From NCBI GenBank assembly GCA_003489505.1, contig DNMA01000216.1:1-10744 (forward strand): a stretch of 10,744 nt of DNA, read 5' to 3'. Of the stretch, positions 1 to 6,910 are shown piece after piece. Every line of letters starts with the position of its first letter. The stretch's first letter is position 1. The notes under the pieces are model-generated. The model saw only the letters and a program-made list of their open reading frames with translations. It was not told the origin of the DNA and did not search any database. This DNA is from Legionellales bacterium (lineage in GTDB: Bacteria > Pseudomonadota > Gammaproteobacteria > Legionellales > Legionellaceae). The position numbers and the translations under genes are program-made.

Positions 1-253
1 TGCCATAGATTCTATTGTGCATGACCACTTCTGTATCGGCACAAAGAATAGGGCGGATGGGTCGGTTTTTCTCTACTAAGTATTGCCAGGCAGCCAATAA
101 CTTTTCATGGGTGATGCGCTGAGAGTATTCTAGTGGTGATTCAGGTGGCTGATGTTCTTCTGGAATATCAATATCTAAAACTTCAAATTTAACACCCATT
201 TGTTTTAAGAGCTCTTGGCGGCGCGGGCTTTTGGATGCAAGATAGATAAGCAT
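1..253 (-). CDS. maf: Maf-type nucleotide pyrophosphatase (N-terminal part, cut by window edge)
   Basis: I translated this frame by hand; the first 84 codons are present and the gene runs off the left edge. The product begins MLIYLASKSPRRQELLKQMG, which carries the S-x-SPRR motif at the start of the Maf/HAM1-like fold. Around residues 70-75 it has CADTEVV, matching the conserved (G)ADT of the Maf active site. The Asp there is the catalytic residue in the YhdE branch. Maf proteins are cytoplasmic and hydrolyse nucleoside triphosphates such as dTTP and UTP, or modified pyrimidine nucleotides, to monophosphates plus pyrophosphate. The substrate class cannot be told from the N-terminal third. The start ATG (253-251) fits where the family begins. 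A weak TTGGAA lies about 12 bases upstream. The gene is divergent from the cysteine-rich gene at 321. Family assignment is firm; specificity is not. Confidence 0.85.
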   Translation of the reverse strand, partial: MLIYLASKSPRRQELLKQMGVKFEVLDIDIPEEHQPPESPLEYSQRITHEKLLAAWQYLVEKNRPIRPILCADTEVVMHNRIYG

Positions 254-289
254 GATTTAAAATTCCAAAAAAATAATAATGCATTTTAG

Positions 290-297
290 ACTATACT
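290..297. promoter_or_regulatory. Overlapping divergent -10 candidates
   Basis: In the 67-base gap between the divergent maf and cysteine-rich genes, ACTATACT holds two back-to-back -10-like hexamers. TATACT (292-297, plus) matches TATAAT at 5 of 6. TATAGT, read on minus from 295-290, also matches at 5 of 6. No convincing -35 lies at 16-18 bases for either, so this is a weak prediction made mainly because both genes need a promoter in this short gap. A plus-strand transcript from here would include both candidate starts of the small gene. Confidence 0.3.
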
Positions 298-320
298 TAA
301 TTTGAAAAAAAGGATGTTAT

Positions 321-584
321 TTGATAAGGAGAAATCATGAGAAAATTTTTAGTCTGTCTGTCTGTCTGTCTGTCTGTCTGTTTAGTCAACTTGCTTTAGC
401 AGCATGTACTGGCACTGCTGTCTCATCTTGTTCAGAAATCACTGATCAGAGTACATGTGGTAAACATTATATACCTAATAAGAATGGTGGTACGGGGTGT
501 GTAACAATTGAACCATCATATCAATCATGTGCTACTCAATGTGGATGGAATAGTTATTGTTCCAATTCTGGTGGTCACTGTTAA
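321..584 (+). CDS. Small secreted eight-cysteine protein, candidate phase-variable gene
   Basis: I do not recognise the family. The frame opens at TTG 321, preceded by AAGGA (310-314) with a 6-base spacer, and encodes 87 residues. Residues 1-28 form a signal peptide: basic MIRRNHEK, a hydrophobic core rich in SVCL repeats, then LALA. LAAC at 26-29 could serve as a lipobox, or signal peptidase I could cut after ALA (residue 27). The mature part has eight cysteines spaced C-x7-C-x8-C-x13-C-x9-C-x3-C-x5-C-x6-C, ending in Cys87. An even number suggests four disulfides and periplasmic or extracellular location; if Cys29 is lipidated, seven remain. A better start, ATG 337 with AAGGAG (326-331) and a 5-base spacer, lies in another frame. 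In this sequence it reads through the GTCT repeat to a stop at 397-399. One more repeat unit would join it to the body and give an 83-residue protein starting MRKFLVCLSVCLSVCL. Secretion is well supported; function is unknown. Confidence 0.7.
   Translation: MIRRNHEKIFSLSVCLSVCLFSQLALAACTGTAVSSCSEITDQSTCGKHYIPNKNGGTGCVTIEPSYQSCATQCGWNSYCSNSGGHC
352..381 (+). repeat. GTCT tetranucleotide tandem repeat (7.5 copies) inside a coding region
   Basis: Seven perfect GTCT units (352-379) plus GT (380-381) run uninterrupted through the signal-peptide codons of the small cysteine-rich gene. Four is not a multiple of three, so each unit gained or lost by slipped-strand mispairing shifts the downstream frame. 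Three units (12 bases) encode one SVCL tetrapeptide, so only changes of three units keep the frame and merely resize the hydrophobic core. Position and unit length match known phase-variation tracts in host-adapted gammaproteobacteria and Neisseria. Actual variation in this organism is inferred. Confidence 0.95.
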
Positions 585-595
585 GAGAGATTAAA

Positions 596-615
596 TGCTG
601 TGCTTGCACACAGCA
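596..615 (-). terminator. Hairpin between convergent cysteine-rich gene and nrdB
   Basis: TGCTGTG (596-602) pairs perfectly with CACAGCA (609-615) across a 6-base loop. It sits between the stop of the plus-strand small gene (584) and the stop of nrdB (627, minus). Read on the minus strand the hairpin is followed by TTTAAT, a weak U-tract, so termination of nrdAB is the better fit. On plus it is followed by CCCC, so any stop for the small gene there would not be a classic intrinsic one. Confidence 0.5.
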
Positions 616-626
616 CCCCATTGAGA

Positions 627-1727
627 TTATTCATCCCAGCTTAAAGTACCACCCGCTTGGTATTCAATGACACGAGTTTCAAAGAAGTTTTTCTCTTTTT
701 TCAGATCAAGCATTTCACTCATCCATGGGAATGGGTTTTGTGCGCCAGGATATTGTTCTGGTAAGCCGATTTGATTGAAACGACGGTTGGCAATGAATTC
801 TAAGTATTCACGGAACAGTTCAGCATTCATACCTAAAATACCATTAGGCATGGTGTCTTTAGCGTATTGATATTCTAAATCCACACCATCTTTGATCATT
901 TTAATCATGTCTGCTTGGAACTCTGCAGTCCATAAATGTGGGTTTTCAATCTTGATTTGATTGATGACATCGATACCAAAATTCATATGCATTGATTCAT
1001 CACGTAAAATGTATTGGAACTGCTCTGCAGTACCGACCATTTTATTACGACGACCCATCGATAGAATTTGGGTAAAACCGACATAGAAGAAAATTCCTTC
1101 AAAGACGACATAAAAAGCAATCAAATCACGTAGTAAACGTTGATCGTTTTCTGGCGTACCGGTTGAGAAGTTAGCGTCCCCTAAACTTTGGGTATAGGGT
1201 AAGGCCCAGGCCGCTTTGGTTGAAACCGATGGTACTTCACGATACATGTTAAAGACTTCAGCTTCATCTAAGCCTAAGCTTTGAATAATGTATTGATACG
1301 CATGGGTATGCAATGCTTCTTCAAAAGCTTGACGCAATAAAAACTGACGGCATTCTGGATTGGTAATATGACGGTAAACCGCTAATACCAAGTTATTGGC
1401 AACCAATGAGTCAGCTGTTGCGAAAAACCCTAAATTTCTTTTAATAATGGTTCTTTCTTCAGGGGTTAAACCATTGGGGTCATTCCATAATGCTAAGTCG
1501 GCACCCATGCTGATTTCATTAGGCATCCAGTGATTCGCACAGCCTGTTAAGTATTTTTCCCATGCCCAATTATATTTAAAGGGCACGAGTTGATTGAGGT
1601 CCGCACGGCAGTTAATGATTTTTTTATCATCGACTTGAATACGAGCAGCGCCCATTTCTAAATTTTCTAAGCCAGTTGCTCCAATTGGCTGATGAGCTTG
1701 ATGAGTTGATGTAGATAGGTTTTCCAT
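627..1727 (-). CDS. nrdB: Ribonucleoside-diphosphate reductase class Ia, beta subunit (R2)
   Basis: This subunit of cytoplasmic class I ribonucleotide reductase holds the diferric-tyrosyl radical cofactor used to make dNDPs. The 366-residue protein has the whole metal site in order: Asp106 (FFATAD), Glu137 and His140 (EEALHTHAY), Glu210 (VVFEGIFF), then Glu244 and His247 (RDESMH). Tyr144, seven residues after Glu137, is in the radical position. Chlamydial class Ic enzymes, which share the E-x-A-x-H-T-H context, have Phe there, so this should be a Tyr-radical class Ia protein. The tail ends [12 protein letters not shown]. Its Tyr356 is a plausible counterpart of the C-terminal Tyr that relays the radical to NrdA, and the last residues should dock on NrdA. 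The gene lies 9 bases after nrdA. Its GGAG ribosome site overlaps the nrdA TAG stop, so translation is probably coupled. The small size (E. coli 376) is normal for this branch. Confidence 0.97.
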   Translation of the reverse strand: MENLSTSTHQAHQPIGATGLENLEMGAARIQVDDKKIINCRADLNQLVPFKYNWAWEKYLTGCANHWMPNEISMGADLALWNDPNGLTPEERTIIKRNLGFFATADSLVANNLVLAVYRHITNPECRQFLLRQAFEEALHTHAYQYIIQSLGLDEAEVFNMYREVPSVSTKAAWALPYTQSLGDANFSTGTPENDQRLLRDLIAFYVVFEGIFFYVGFTQILSMGRRNKMVGTAEQFQYILRDESMHMNFGIDVINQIKIENPHLWTAEFQADMIKMIKDGVDLEYQYAKDTMPNGILGMNAELFREYLEFIANRRFNQIGLPEQYPGAQNPFPWMSEMLDLKKEKNFFETRVIEYQAGGTLSWDE

Positions 1728-1736
1728 TTTTTTCTC

Positions 1737-4556
1737 CTATTGGCAAGCTTCGCAATCGGGATTATCGATTGAACAAGCTAAAGGGGCTGGGTTAATTTTA
1801 ACCGCATTTAATGCGCCATCGCTAATGGTTGATTTTTCAGCGTTACTTGCACCTAAACTGCGTAGGTAATAGGTGGTTTTTAAGCCGCGTGACCAAGCTA
1901 AGCGATAAAGCGAATCGAGTTTTTTCCCAGAGGGTTGCGCCATGTAAATGTTTAGAGATTGCGCCTGGTCAATCCATTTTTGGCGACGAGAAGCAGCTTC
2001 AACAAGCCAGTTGGCTTCAATTTCAAAGGCAGTTGCAAAACGCGCTTTGATATCATCTGGAATACGACTGATTTCCTGAACGCTACCATTGAAGAATTTG
2101 AGGTCATTGACCATGACATTATCCCAAATCTTTAAGGCTTTCAGTTCACGAACCAAGTAAGGGTTCACTATGGTGAATTCACCCGATAAATTCGATTTCA
2201 CATACAAATTCTGATAAGTGGGTTCAATCGATTGAGAGACACCGCAAATATTAGAAATAGTTGCAGTCGGTGCAATCGCCATGATATTGGAATTTCGAAT
2301 ACCTTGGGTTCTGACTTTAGTACGCAAGACTTCCCATTCTAATTTCTGGCTTCTATCTTGTTCAAGATTTGCACCACGGGCTTGTTGTAAAAGGTTAATC
2401 GAATCAATGGGTAAAATACCTTTGCTCCATAAAGAACCTTCATAAGTCTCATAAGCGCCACGTTCTTTGGCTAGATCGCAAGAAGCATGAATCGCATGAT
2501 AACTGACCAACTCCATGGAGTAATCAGCGAAATCAATGGCTTGTTGAGATGCATAATTGATTTTTAACTCATATAACGCATCTTGGAAGCCCATGATACC
2601 CATACCAATTGGACGATGCTTCAAATTCGAATTGCGTGCTTGTGGTACCGAATAGTAATTAATATCAATAACATTATCGAGCATGCGAATCGCTAAATGA
2701 ATTGTTTTTTCTAGCTTTTTCTCATCCAATTTACCATTTTTAATATGAGCAGGTAGGTTGATACTACCGAGGTTACAAACTGCAATCTCTTCTTCTGAAG
2801 TATTGAGTGTAATTTCGGTACAAAGATTCGAGCTATGAATCACCCCTGCATGTTGTTGAGGTGAACGCAGATTACATGGATCTTTGAAAGTTAACCAAGG
2901 ATGTCCTGTTTCGAATAACATCGATAGCATTTTGCGCCATAATTGAAGAGCAGGGATACTTTTGGTATTACGTAATTTACCAGTGCGAGCTAACTCTTCA
3001 TATTCTTGATAGCGTTTTTCAAAAGCTTTACCATATAAATCATGTAAATCAGGCGCCTCTTCTGGTGAGAATAAAGTCCAGTCTGCTTGTTCTTCAACGC
3101 GTTTCATGAATAAATCTGGAACCCATAAAGCGGTGTTCATGTCATGCGTACGACGTCTATCATCACCGGTGTTTTTACGTAATTCTAAAAACTCTTCCAC
3201 ATCACGGTGCCAGCATTCTAAATAAGCACAAACTGCACCTTTACGTTTACCACCTTGGTTCACCGCAACTGCTGTTGCGTTGGCCACATTTAAGAATGGA
3301 ACAACACCTTGTGATTTACCATTGGTACCTTGAATGTGAGCACCCATTGCGCGAACAGGAGTCCAGTCATTTCCAAGACCGCCTGCAAATTTTGACAATA
3401 AAGCATTATCTTTGATGGCGCTATAGATAGCATCTAAACGATCTGGAATCGTGGTCAGATAGCAACTGGATAATTGAGGACGAATAGTTCCTGAATTAAA
3501 TAAAGTGGGTGTTGATGCCATGTAATCAAAGCTTGATAGCAATTGATAGAATTGAATTGCCCACTGCTCTTTATCTTTTTCACGCATTGCAAGACCCATT
3601 GCCACACGCATAAAAAATGCTTGGGGTAATTCATAACGCTTGCCATGTTCATGAATAAAATATCTGTCATACAGGGTTTGTAAGCCTAAATAGGTAAAAT
3701 CAAGGTCACGTTCTGCTTTAAGCGCTTGACCGAGTTTATCTAAGTCAAAAGTGACTAAAGAGGCATCTAATAAGCCTTGCTTAATACCATGGTGAATAAA
3801 TGCTTTAAAATATTCAGCATAGCGTTGTGCCGTATCTTCTTGAGAGACAGGAGCAGGCTGATTCAAATGATTGAATGCTTCTTGTCTTAAAGTGTTTAAT
3901 AATAAACGGGCACTAACCTGGCTGTAATTGGGCTCAGTTTCAATAAATGCACGAGCAGCCATAATTAAGGCTTTATGCACATCTTCTAGTTTTGCTTGAT
4001 GATAAAGATTTCTTAATGCTTCTTGGGCAACCATTTCCGCTGAAACATCTTTTAAGTTTGCACAAGCTTCTTCAACAATAGCTGTTAACCATTGGGGATC
4101 TAGTGGAAGCAATTCACCATTGGGCATGGTGATGAGTAAGGTTTTATCATCTTGCGCTGCGGCTGCATGCGTGGCTTCTCGGACTTTACGTCTTTCTTCA
4201 CGATATAAAACATAAGCACGAGCGACTTGATATTCACCACCACGCATCAGAGCTAATTCAACTTGGTCTTGAATTTCTTCAATATGAATGGTGCCACCAG
4301 CAGGTAAACGTTTGTGAAATGTTTCACTGATGTATTGTGTCATTTGGTCGAGTTGCTGGAAAATACGACTCGATGCAGCTGCCGCAATGCCTTCCATCGC
4401 GATAAAAGCTTTATTGATAGCAATTTTAATTTTATTTTCATCATAAGGGACAACCGTGCCATTACGTTTAATGACATTTAATTGCCCAACTGTAAAATGA
4501 GTAGACTGACCTTTTGGGGGAGCCGTTATAGTCTGTTGAATTTCTTGAGTCTCCAT
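1737..4556 (-). CDS. nrdA: Ribonucleoside-diphosphate reductase class Ia, alpha subunit (R1) with two ATP-cones
   Basis: Large catalytic subunit that reduces ribonucleoside diphosphates using the radical from NrdB. At 939 residues it is much longer than E. coli NrdA (761). The extra length is a second N-terminal ATP-cone. Cone 1 (about 27-123) has the canonical VIKRNG (28-33). Cone 2 (about 139-225) begins LITMPNGELLPLD and lacks the KRxG residues, so it is probably degenerate, as reported for cone 2 of the Pseudomonas enzyme. Catalytic residues are all present: Cys365 (LSSC) and Cys594 (AVCNLGSINL) as the redox pair; Asn577, Cys579 and Glu581 (NLCTE) for radical chemistry; APTATIS (762-768) for phosphate binding; Tyr896-Tyr897 for the radical relay; Cys935-x-x-Cys938 at the C-terminus for re-reduction by thioredoxin or glutaredoxin. 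ATG 4556 has GGAG 6 bases upstream. It is the first gene of nrdAB. Confidence 0.97.
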   Translation of the reverse strand: METQEIQQTITAPPKGQSTHFTVGQLNVIKRNGTVVPYDENKIKIAINKAFIAMEGIAAAASSRIFQQLDQMTQYISETFHKRLPAGGTIHIEEIQDQVELALMRGGEYQVARAYVLYREERRKVREATHAAAAQDDKTLLITMPNGELLPLDPQWLTAIVEEACANLKDVSAEMVAQEALRNLYHQAKLEDVHKALIMAARAFIETEPNYSQVSARLLLNTLRQEAFNHLNQPAPVSQEDTAQRYAEYFKAFIHHGIKQGLLDASLVTFDLDKLGQALKAERDLDFTYLGLQTLYDRYFIHEHGKRYELPQAFFMRVAMGLAMREKDKEQWAIQFYQLLSSFDYMASTPTLFNSGTIRPQLSSCYLTTIPDRLDAIYSAIKDNALLSKFAGGLGNDWTPVRAMGAHIQGTNGKSQGVVPFLNVANATAVAVNQGGKRKGAVCAYLECWHRDVEEFLELRKNTGDDRRRTHDMNTALWVPDLFMKRVEEQADWTLFSPEEAPDLHDLYGKAFEKRYQEYEELARTGKLRNTKSIPALQLWRKMLSMLFETGHPWLTFKDPCNLRSPQQHAGVIHSSNLCTEITLNTSEEEIAVCNLGSINLPAHIKNGKLDEKKLEKTIHLAIRMLDNVIDINYYSVPQARNSNLKHRPIGMGIMGFQDALYELKINYASQQAIDFADYSMELVSYHAIHASCDLAKERGAYETYEGSLWSKGILPIDSINLLQQARGANLEQDRSQKLEWEVLRTKVRTQGIRNSNIMAIAPTATISNICGVSQSIEPTYQNLYVKSNLSGEFTIVNPYLVRELKALKIWDNVMVNDLKFFNGSVQEISRIPDDIKARFATAFEIEANWLVEAASRRQKWIDQAQSLNIYMAQPSGKKLDSLYRLAWSRGLKTTYYLRSLGASNAEKSTISDGALNAVKINPAPLACSIDNPDCEACQ

Positions 4557-4611
4557 TTTTTTCTCCGAGCTGTTGGCTGAAGTTCATTTTTATACAGCGC
4601 TTTGCGATTAA

Positions 4612-4627
4612 ATACTACATATAGTTT
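4612..4627. promoter_or_regulatory. NrdR box (promoter-downstream copy)
   Basis: ATACTACATATAGTTT matches the 16-base NrdR consensus ACACWATATATWGTGT at 13 positions by hand count. NrdR is the dATP-sensing zinc-ribbon/ATP-cone repressor of ribonucleotide reductase genes and binds paired boxes about three helical turns apart. This copy lies 56-71 bases upstream of the nrdA start, on the nrdA side of the predicted -10. Confidence 0.65.
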
Positions 4628-4644
4628 TTCAAATACCTATATAA

Positions 4645-4660
4645 CAACAAGATAATGTGT
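4645..4660. promoter_or_regulatory. NrdR box (copy overlapping the -10)
   Basis: CAACAAGATAATGTGT matches the NrdR consensus at 12 of 16 positions. It starts 33 bases from the first box (17-base gap), close to the usual spacing of about 31-32, so both would lie on nearly the same DNA face. It covers the predicted -10 hexamer of nrdAB (4649-4654), which would explain repression by blocking polymerase. The pairing makes each box more believable than its match alone. Confidence 0.55.
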
Positions 4661-4677
4661 TTTTACAAAAACTGCAA
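4649..4677 (-). promoter_or_regulatory. Candidate sigma70 promoter of nrdAB
   Basis: On the minus strand TTGCAG (4677-4672) and TATCTT (4654-4649) are separated by 17 bases, each matching consensus at 4 of 6. The expected start of transcription would be near 4642, giving an 85-base leader. Other AT-rich hexamers in this stretch (TTATAT, TATTTG) could also act as -10 elements. I prefer this pair because of its spacing and its overlap with an NrdR box. Confidence 0.4.
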
Positions 4678-4699
4678 TAGAATAACTCTGCGATAAACC

Positions 4700-4708
4700 T
4701 GTGGATAA
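4700..4708 (+). promoter_or_regulatory. Consensus DnaA box upstream of nrdAB
   Basis: TGTGGATAA is the exact complement of the strongest DnaA box, TTATCCACA. It lies 23 bases upstream of the predicted nrdAB -35 element. In E. coli, DnaA boxes upstream of nrdAB tie dNTP synthesis to replication initiation, so the same control is likely here. TTGTGTAAA (4710-4718) right after it is at best a poor second box. A lone box next to nrdA, with no cluster and no dnaA, dnaN or gidA gene, does not indicate a replication origin. Confidence 0.65.
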
Positions 4709-4742
4709 GTTGTGTAAATCAGGTGGGTGAATGAAAGTGTCT

Positions 4743-5492
4743 TTATTTTGATCGAGGTAGAACCACGATCGAATCGCTTACGGATGCCAATCCAGGCATG
4801 TGGAGAAAAAAACCAGGAAATTTTGCAAAAAATTGGGTTGAGCTACCACCATCGAGGTTCAGAGCGCTTTGACAAGCTAGTGGGGGCGCTTTTATCAGCT
4901 GGGCAAGTTGTGCCAAGGTGGTTGGAAAATACTGGGTAATGATGATAGCTATTTCATTTTCATTTAATATGCACAAAGCAGTGCGCTCGGCATAACCTGG
5001 TCTTAAAGACGGGATATGATGGTCGACAATCAATCTGGGTCCTGCTTGAATGGCAAACTCAATATTTTGTTTAGTGCTAAATTGTCGGGCACTCAAAATA
5101 TGCGCTTTTTGGTTTTGTACGTAAAACACACCCCACCAGCTGATATTTTTAAAAGCATTGGTGTGGTTAAAATTCGAAATACGAAGCCCTAGCGGTTGGT
5201 CTTTTTGATCAAAAAAACCACCATTAATCGCCAGCGGCGCATTAACGTGTTTGGCATAATGTTCAATAGCTGGAAATTTAACATTCACATCTTGGTGACT
5301 GATGATTTTTAGTTGATGTTGAGATAAATTAACCTTAAAGACATGTATATGTGACCAGTCATTCAGATAAATAGGTGCTAAATCTTGATATTCAATGCCG
5401 GGTTCAAGTGTTTTCCATTGGGCAAAGCAGAGGTTAGCCAGCGAAATGGCTAGCAAAGCAATAAATTTTTTAAATATGCTTTGCCTCTTCAT
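4743..5492 (-). CDS. Exported phosphodiester glycosidase-family protein (NAGPA/DUF2233 domain)
   Basis: The 249-residue protein starts with a clear signal peptide: basic MKRQSIFKKF, hydrophobic IALLAISLANLCFA, and a likely cut after Ala24. This places it in the periplasm or outside. The rest carries landmarks of the family named after human N-acetylglucosamine-1-phosphodiester alpha-N-acetylglucosaminidase: AINGGFFD (88-95), PLGLRIS (100-106), IQAGPRLI (148-155), ERTALC (169-174) and the hallmark NLDGGSSTQ (212-220). Family members cleave sugar-phosphodiester bonds; bacterial substrates are mostly unknown and may be cell-wall or teichoic-type polymers or glycolipids. Length is normal for a single-domain member. 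The gene starts 51 bases from the divergent pmbA and ends before the nrdAB control region, so it is probably transcribed alone. The ribosome site is weak (TGGAAT near the ATG; AAGGA 12 bases away). Family is confident; substrate is unknown. Confidence 0.85.
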   Translation of the reverse strand: MKRQSIFKKFIALLAISLANLCFAQWKTLEPGIEYQDLAPIYLNDWSHIHVFKVNLSQHQLKIISHQDVNVKFPAIEHYAKHVNAPLAINGGFFDQKDQPLGLRISNFNHTNAFKNISWWGVFYVQNQKAHILSARQFSTKQNIEFAIQAGPRLIVDHHIPSLRPGYAERTALCILNENEIAIIITQYFPTTLAQLAQLIKAPPLACQSALNLDGGSSTQFFAKFPGFFLHMPGLASVSDSIVVLPRSK

Positions 5493-5543
5493 GAGATTCC
5501 AGTATCCTTATGTTTAGCGCTTCAACTAAAAATTTGAACATAT

Positions 5544-6902
5544 ATGATGAAAACAGAGCTACAAAATAACAGCGTTTCGGGTTTAAAGTCAATTGATTCT
5601 TGCCAAGAAATTTTAAAACAAACTTTGGCACTTTGCTTAGAGCATGGTGCAACAGATGCCAGTGTCGACTTCGGACAAGATATTGGTTTTAATGTGGATG
5701 TGCGACTGAGTGAAGTTGAATCTGTCAGCTTTCATCAAAATCAATCGGTGAGTATAGAAGTTTTTATTGGGCAACGTAAAGGGATAGCCAGTAGCAGTGA
5801 TTTACGTCTGGAATCGATTCAAAGAGCTGTCAAAGTGGCCTGTGATATGGCTAAAGTCAGTGCCATCGATACTTGTTATGGCTTAGAAAATTTTAAGAAA
5901 AGCTCAAATACTCAAAACCTAGATTTATATCACCCAGCTGATTTCCATACAGAACAAGCCATTACGAAAGCAAAAGAATTAGAGGCGCTAGCAAGACAGC
6001 AAGATAAACGTATTGTGAATTCAGAAGGGGCCAGTGTATCGAGTTATCGTATTTTGAGCGCTTCGATGAATACCAAGGGTTTTGAAGAGGTTTTGTATTC
6101 AACGCGCCATTCCATGTCTTGTGTGTTGATTGCTAAGCAAAATGATGAAATGCAAAGAGATTATGCCTTTACTACCGCAAGAGCGATAGAGGATTTGGAT
6201 TCTATTCAAGGTCTCGCCCAGTTAACTGCCAGTCGGGTTTGTTCGCGCTTAGGTGCAAAACCCATTCCAACGCAAGAAGTGCCAGTGATTTTTAGTCAGC
6301 GAATATCTGCAGGATTAATGGGTGCCTTAATCAGTGGAATTAGTGGCGCACAACTTTATCGAAAAAACTCATTTTTATGTGATTCATTGGGTAAAAAAAT
6401 ATTACCTGATTTTGTCAATATACAAGAAAAACCATTTATTCCTAGGGGTTTAGGGAGTAGTCATTATGATAGTGACGGTGTGGCAACTCGTGAAAATATC
6501 TTTGTACAAAATGGGGTGATTGCCCAATATGTATTAGGCGTGTACTCCGCACGAAGACTCGGTGTACAGAGCTCGGGTAATGCCGATGGTGTACATAATT
6601 TACATGTCAGTGCAAATGCTTTGGATTTACAAGAACTGATGCAAGCAGTGCCAAAGTGTTTTGTTGTGACTGAATTGATGGGCCATGGTGCACAAATGCT
6701 CACCGGTGATTTTTCCCAAGGTGCGAGTGGTTTTTGGGTGGAAAATGGCCAAATCCAACATGCAGTAGAAGGTGTCACTATTGCTGGAAATCTTTTAGAT
6801 ATTTATCAAGATATTATTGGAATTGGTGCAGATGTTGACCATAACCGTTCTACCCAATGTGGTAGTATTTTAATTAAAAAAATGATGGTTGCAGGTCGAT
6901 AG
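5544..6902 (+). CDS. pmbA: PmbA/TldE family protein, metalloprotease TldD partner
   Basis: At 452 residues this matches E. coli PmbA/TldE (450) in length and in landmarks: GATDASVDFG near 35-44, the RKGIASSSD segment near 88-96, SSHYDSDGVATREN (about 304-317), SSGNADGVHNLHV (about 342-354), GHGAQMLTGDFSQGASGFWVENG (about 379-401), and HAVEGVTIAGNLLDIYQDI (about 405-423). TldE has no HExxxH zinc motif and none is seen here; the partner TldD supplies it. The TldD/TldE pair is a cytoplasmic protease that trims unfolded peptides, known from CcdA degradation and microcin B17 maturation. No tldD lies in this window. ATG codons at 5544 and 5547 are both possible starts and neither has a good Shine-Dalgarno sequence. 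The gene is divergent from the glycosidase and convergent with infA, so it is probably a single-gene transcript. Confidence 0.93.
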   Translation: MMKTELQNNSVSGLKSIDSCQEILKQTLALCLEHGATDASVDFGQDIGFNVDVRLSEVESVSFHQNQSVSIEVFIGQRKGIASSSDLRLESIQRAVKVACDMAKVSAIDTCYGLENFKKSSNTQNLDLYHPADFHTEQAITKAKELEALARQQDKRIVNSEGASVSSYRILSASMNTKGFEEVLYSTRHSMSCVLIAKQNDEMQRDYAFTTARAIEDLDSIQGLAQLTASRVCSRLGAKPIPTQEVPVIFSQRISAGLMGALISGISGAQLYRKNSFLCDSLGKKILPDFVNIQEKPFIPRGLGSSHYDSDGVATRENIFVQNGVIAQYVLGVYSARRLGVQSSGNADGVHNLHVSANALDLQELMQAVPKCFVVTELMGHGAQMLTGDFSQGASGFWVENGQIQHAVEGVTIAGNLLDIYQDIIGIGADVDHNRSTQCGSILIKKMMVAGR

Positions 6903-6910
6903 TGTGTTTT

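Noticed and set aside
1624..1727. Possible class Ic (tyrosine-free) R2, suggested by the chlamydia-like EEALHTH context
   Set aside because: The radical position is Tyr144 rather than Phe and the first ligand is Asp106, so a normal Tyr-radical class Ia protein is the better call.
4700..4718. Perfect DnaA box as a hint of a replication origin
   Set aside because: Only one consensus box, no cluster, and none of the genes that usually flank oriC. A role at the nrdAB promoter explains it better.
4727..4939. Plus-strand open frame antisense to the glycosidase C-terminus
   Set aside because: Covers the conserved NLDGGSST codons of the real gene; low-complexity basic translation with no family resemblance.
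5470..5652. Minus-strand open frame across the pmbA start and the glycosidase start
   Set aside because: Overlaps two recognised genes and has no motif and no ribosome site that I can see.
6464..6778. Open frame of 104 codons on the minus strand inside pmbA
   Set aside because: Lies fully within the well-supported pmbA coding region and shows no recognisable motif; it is a shadow of the codon pattern.
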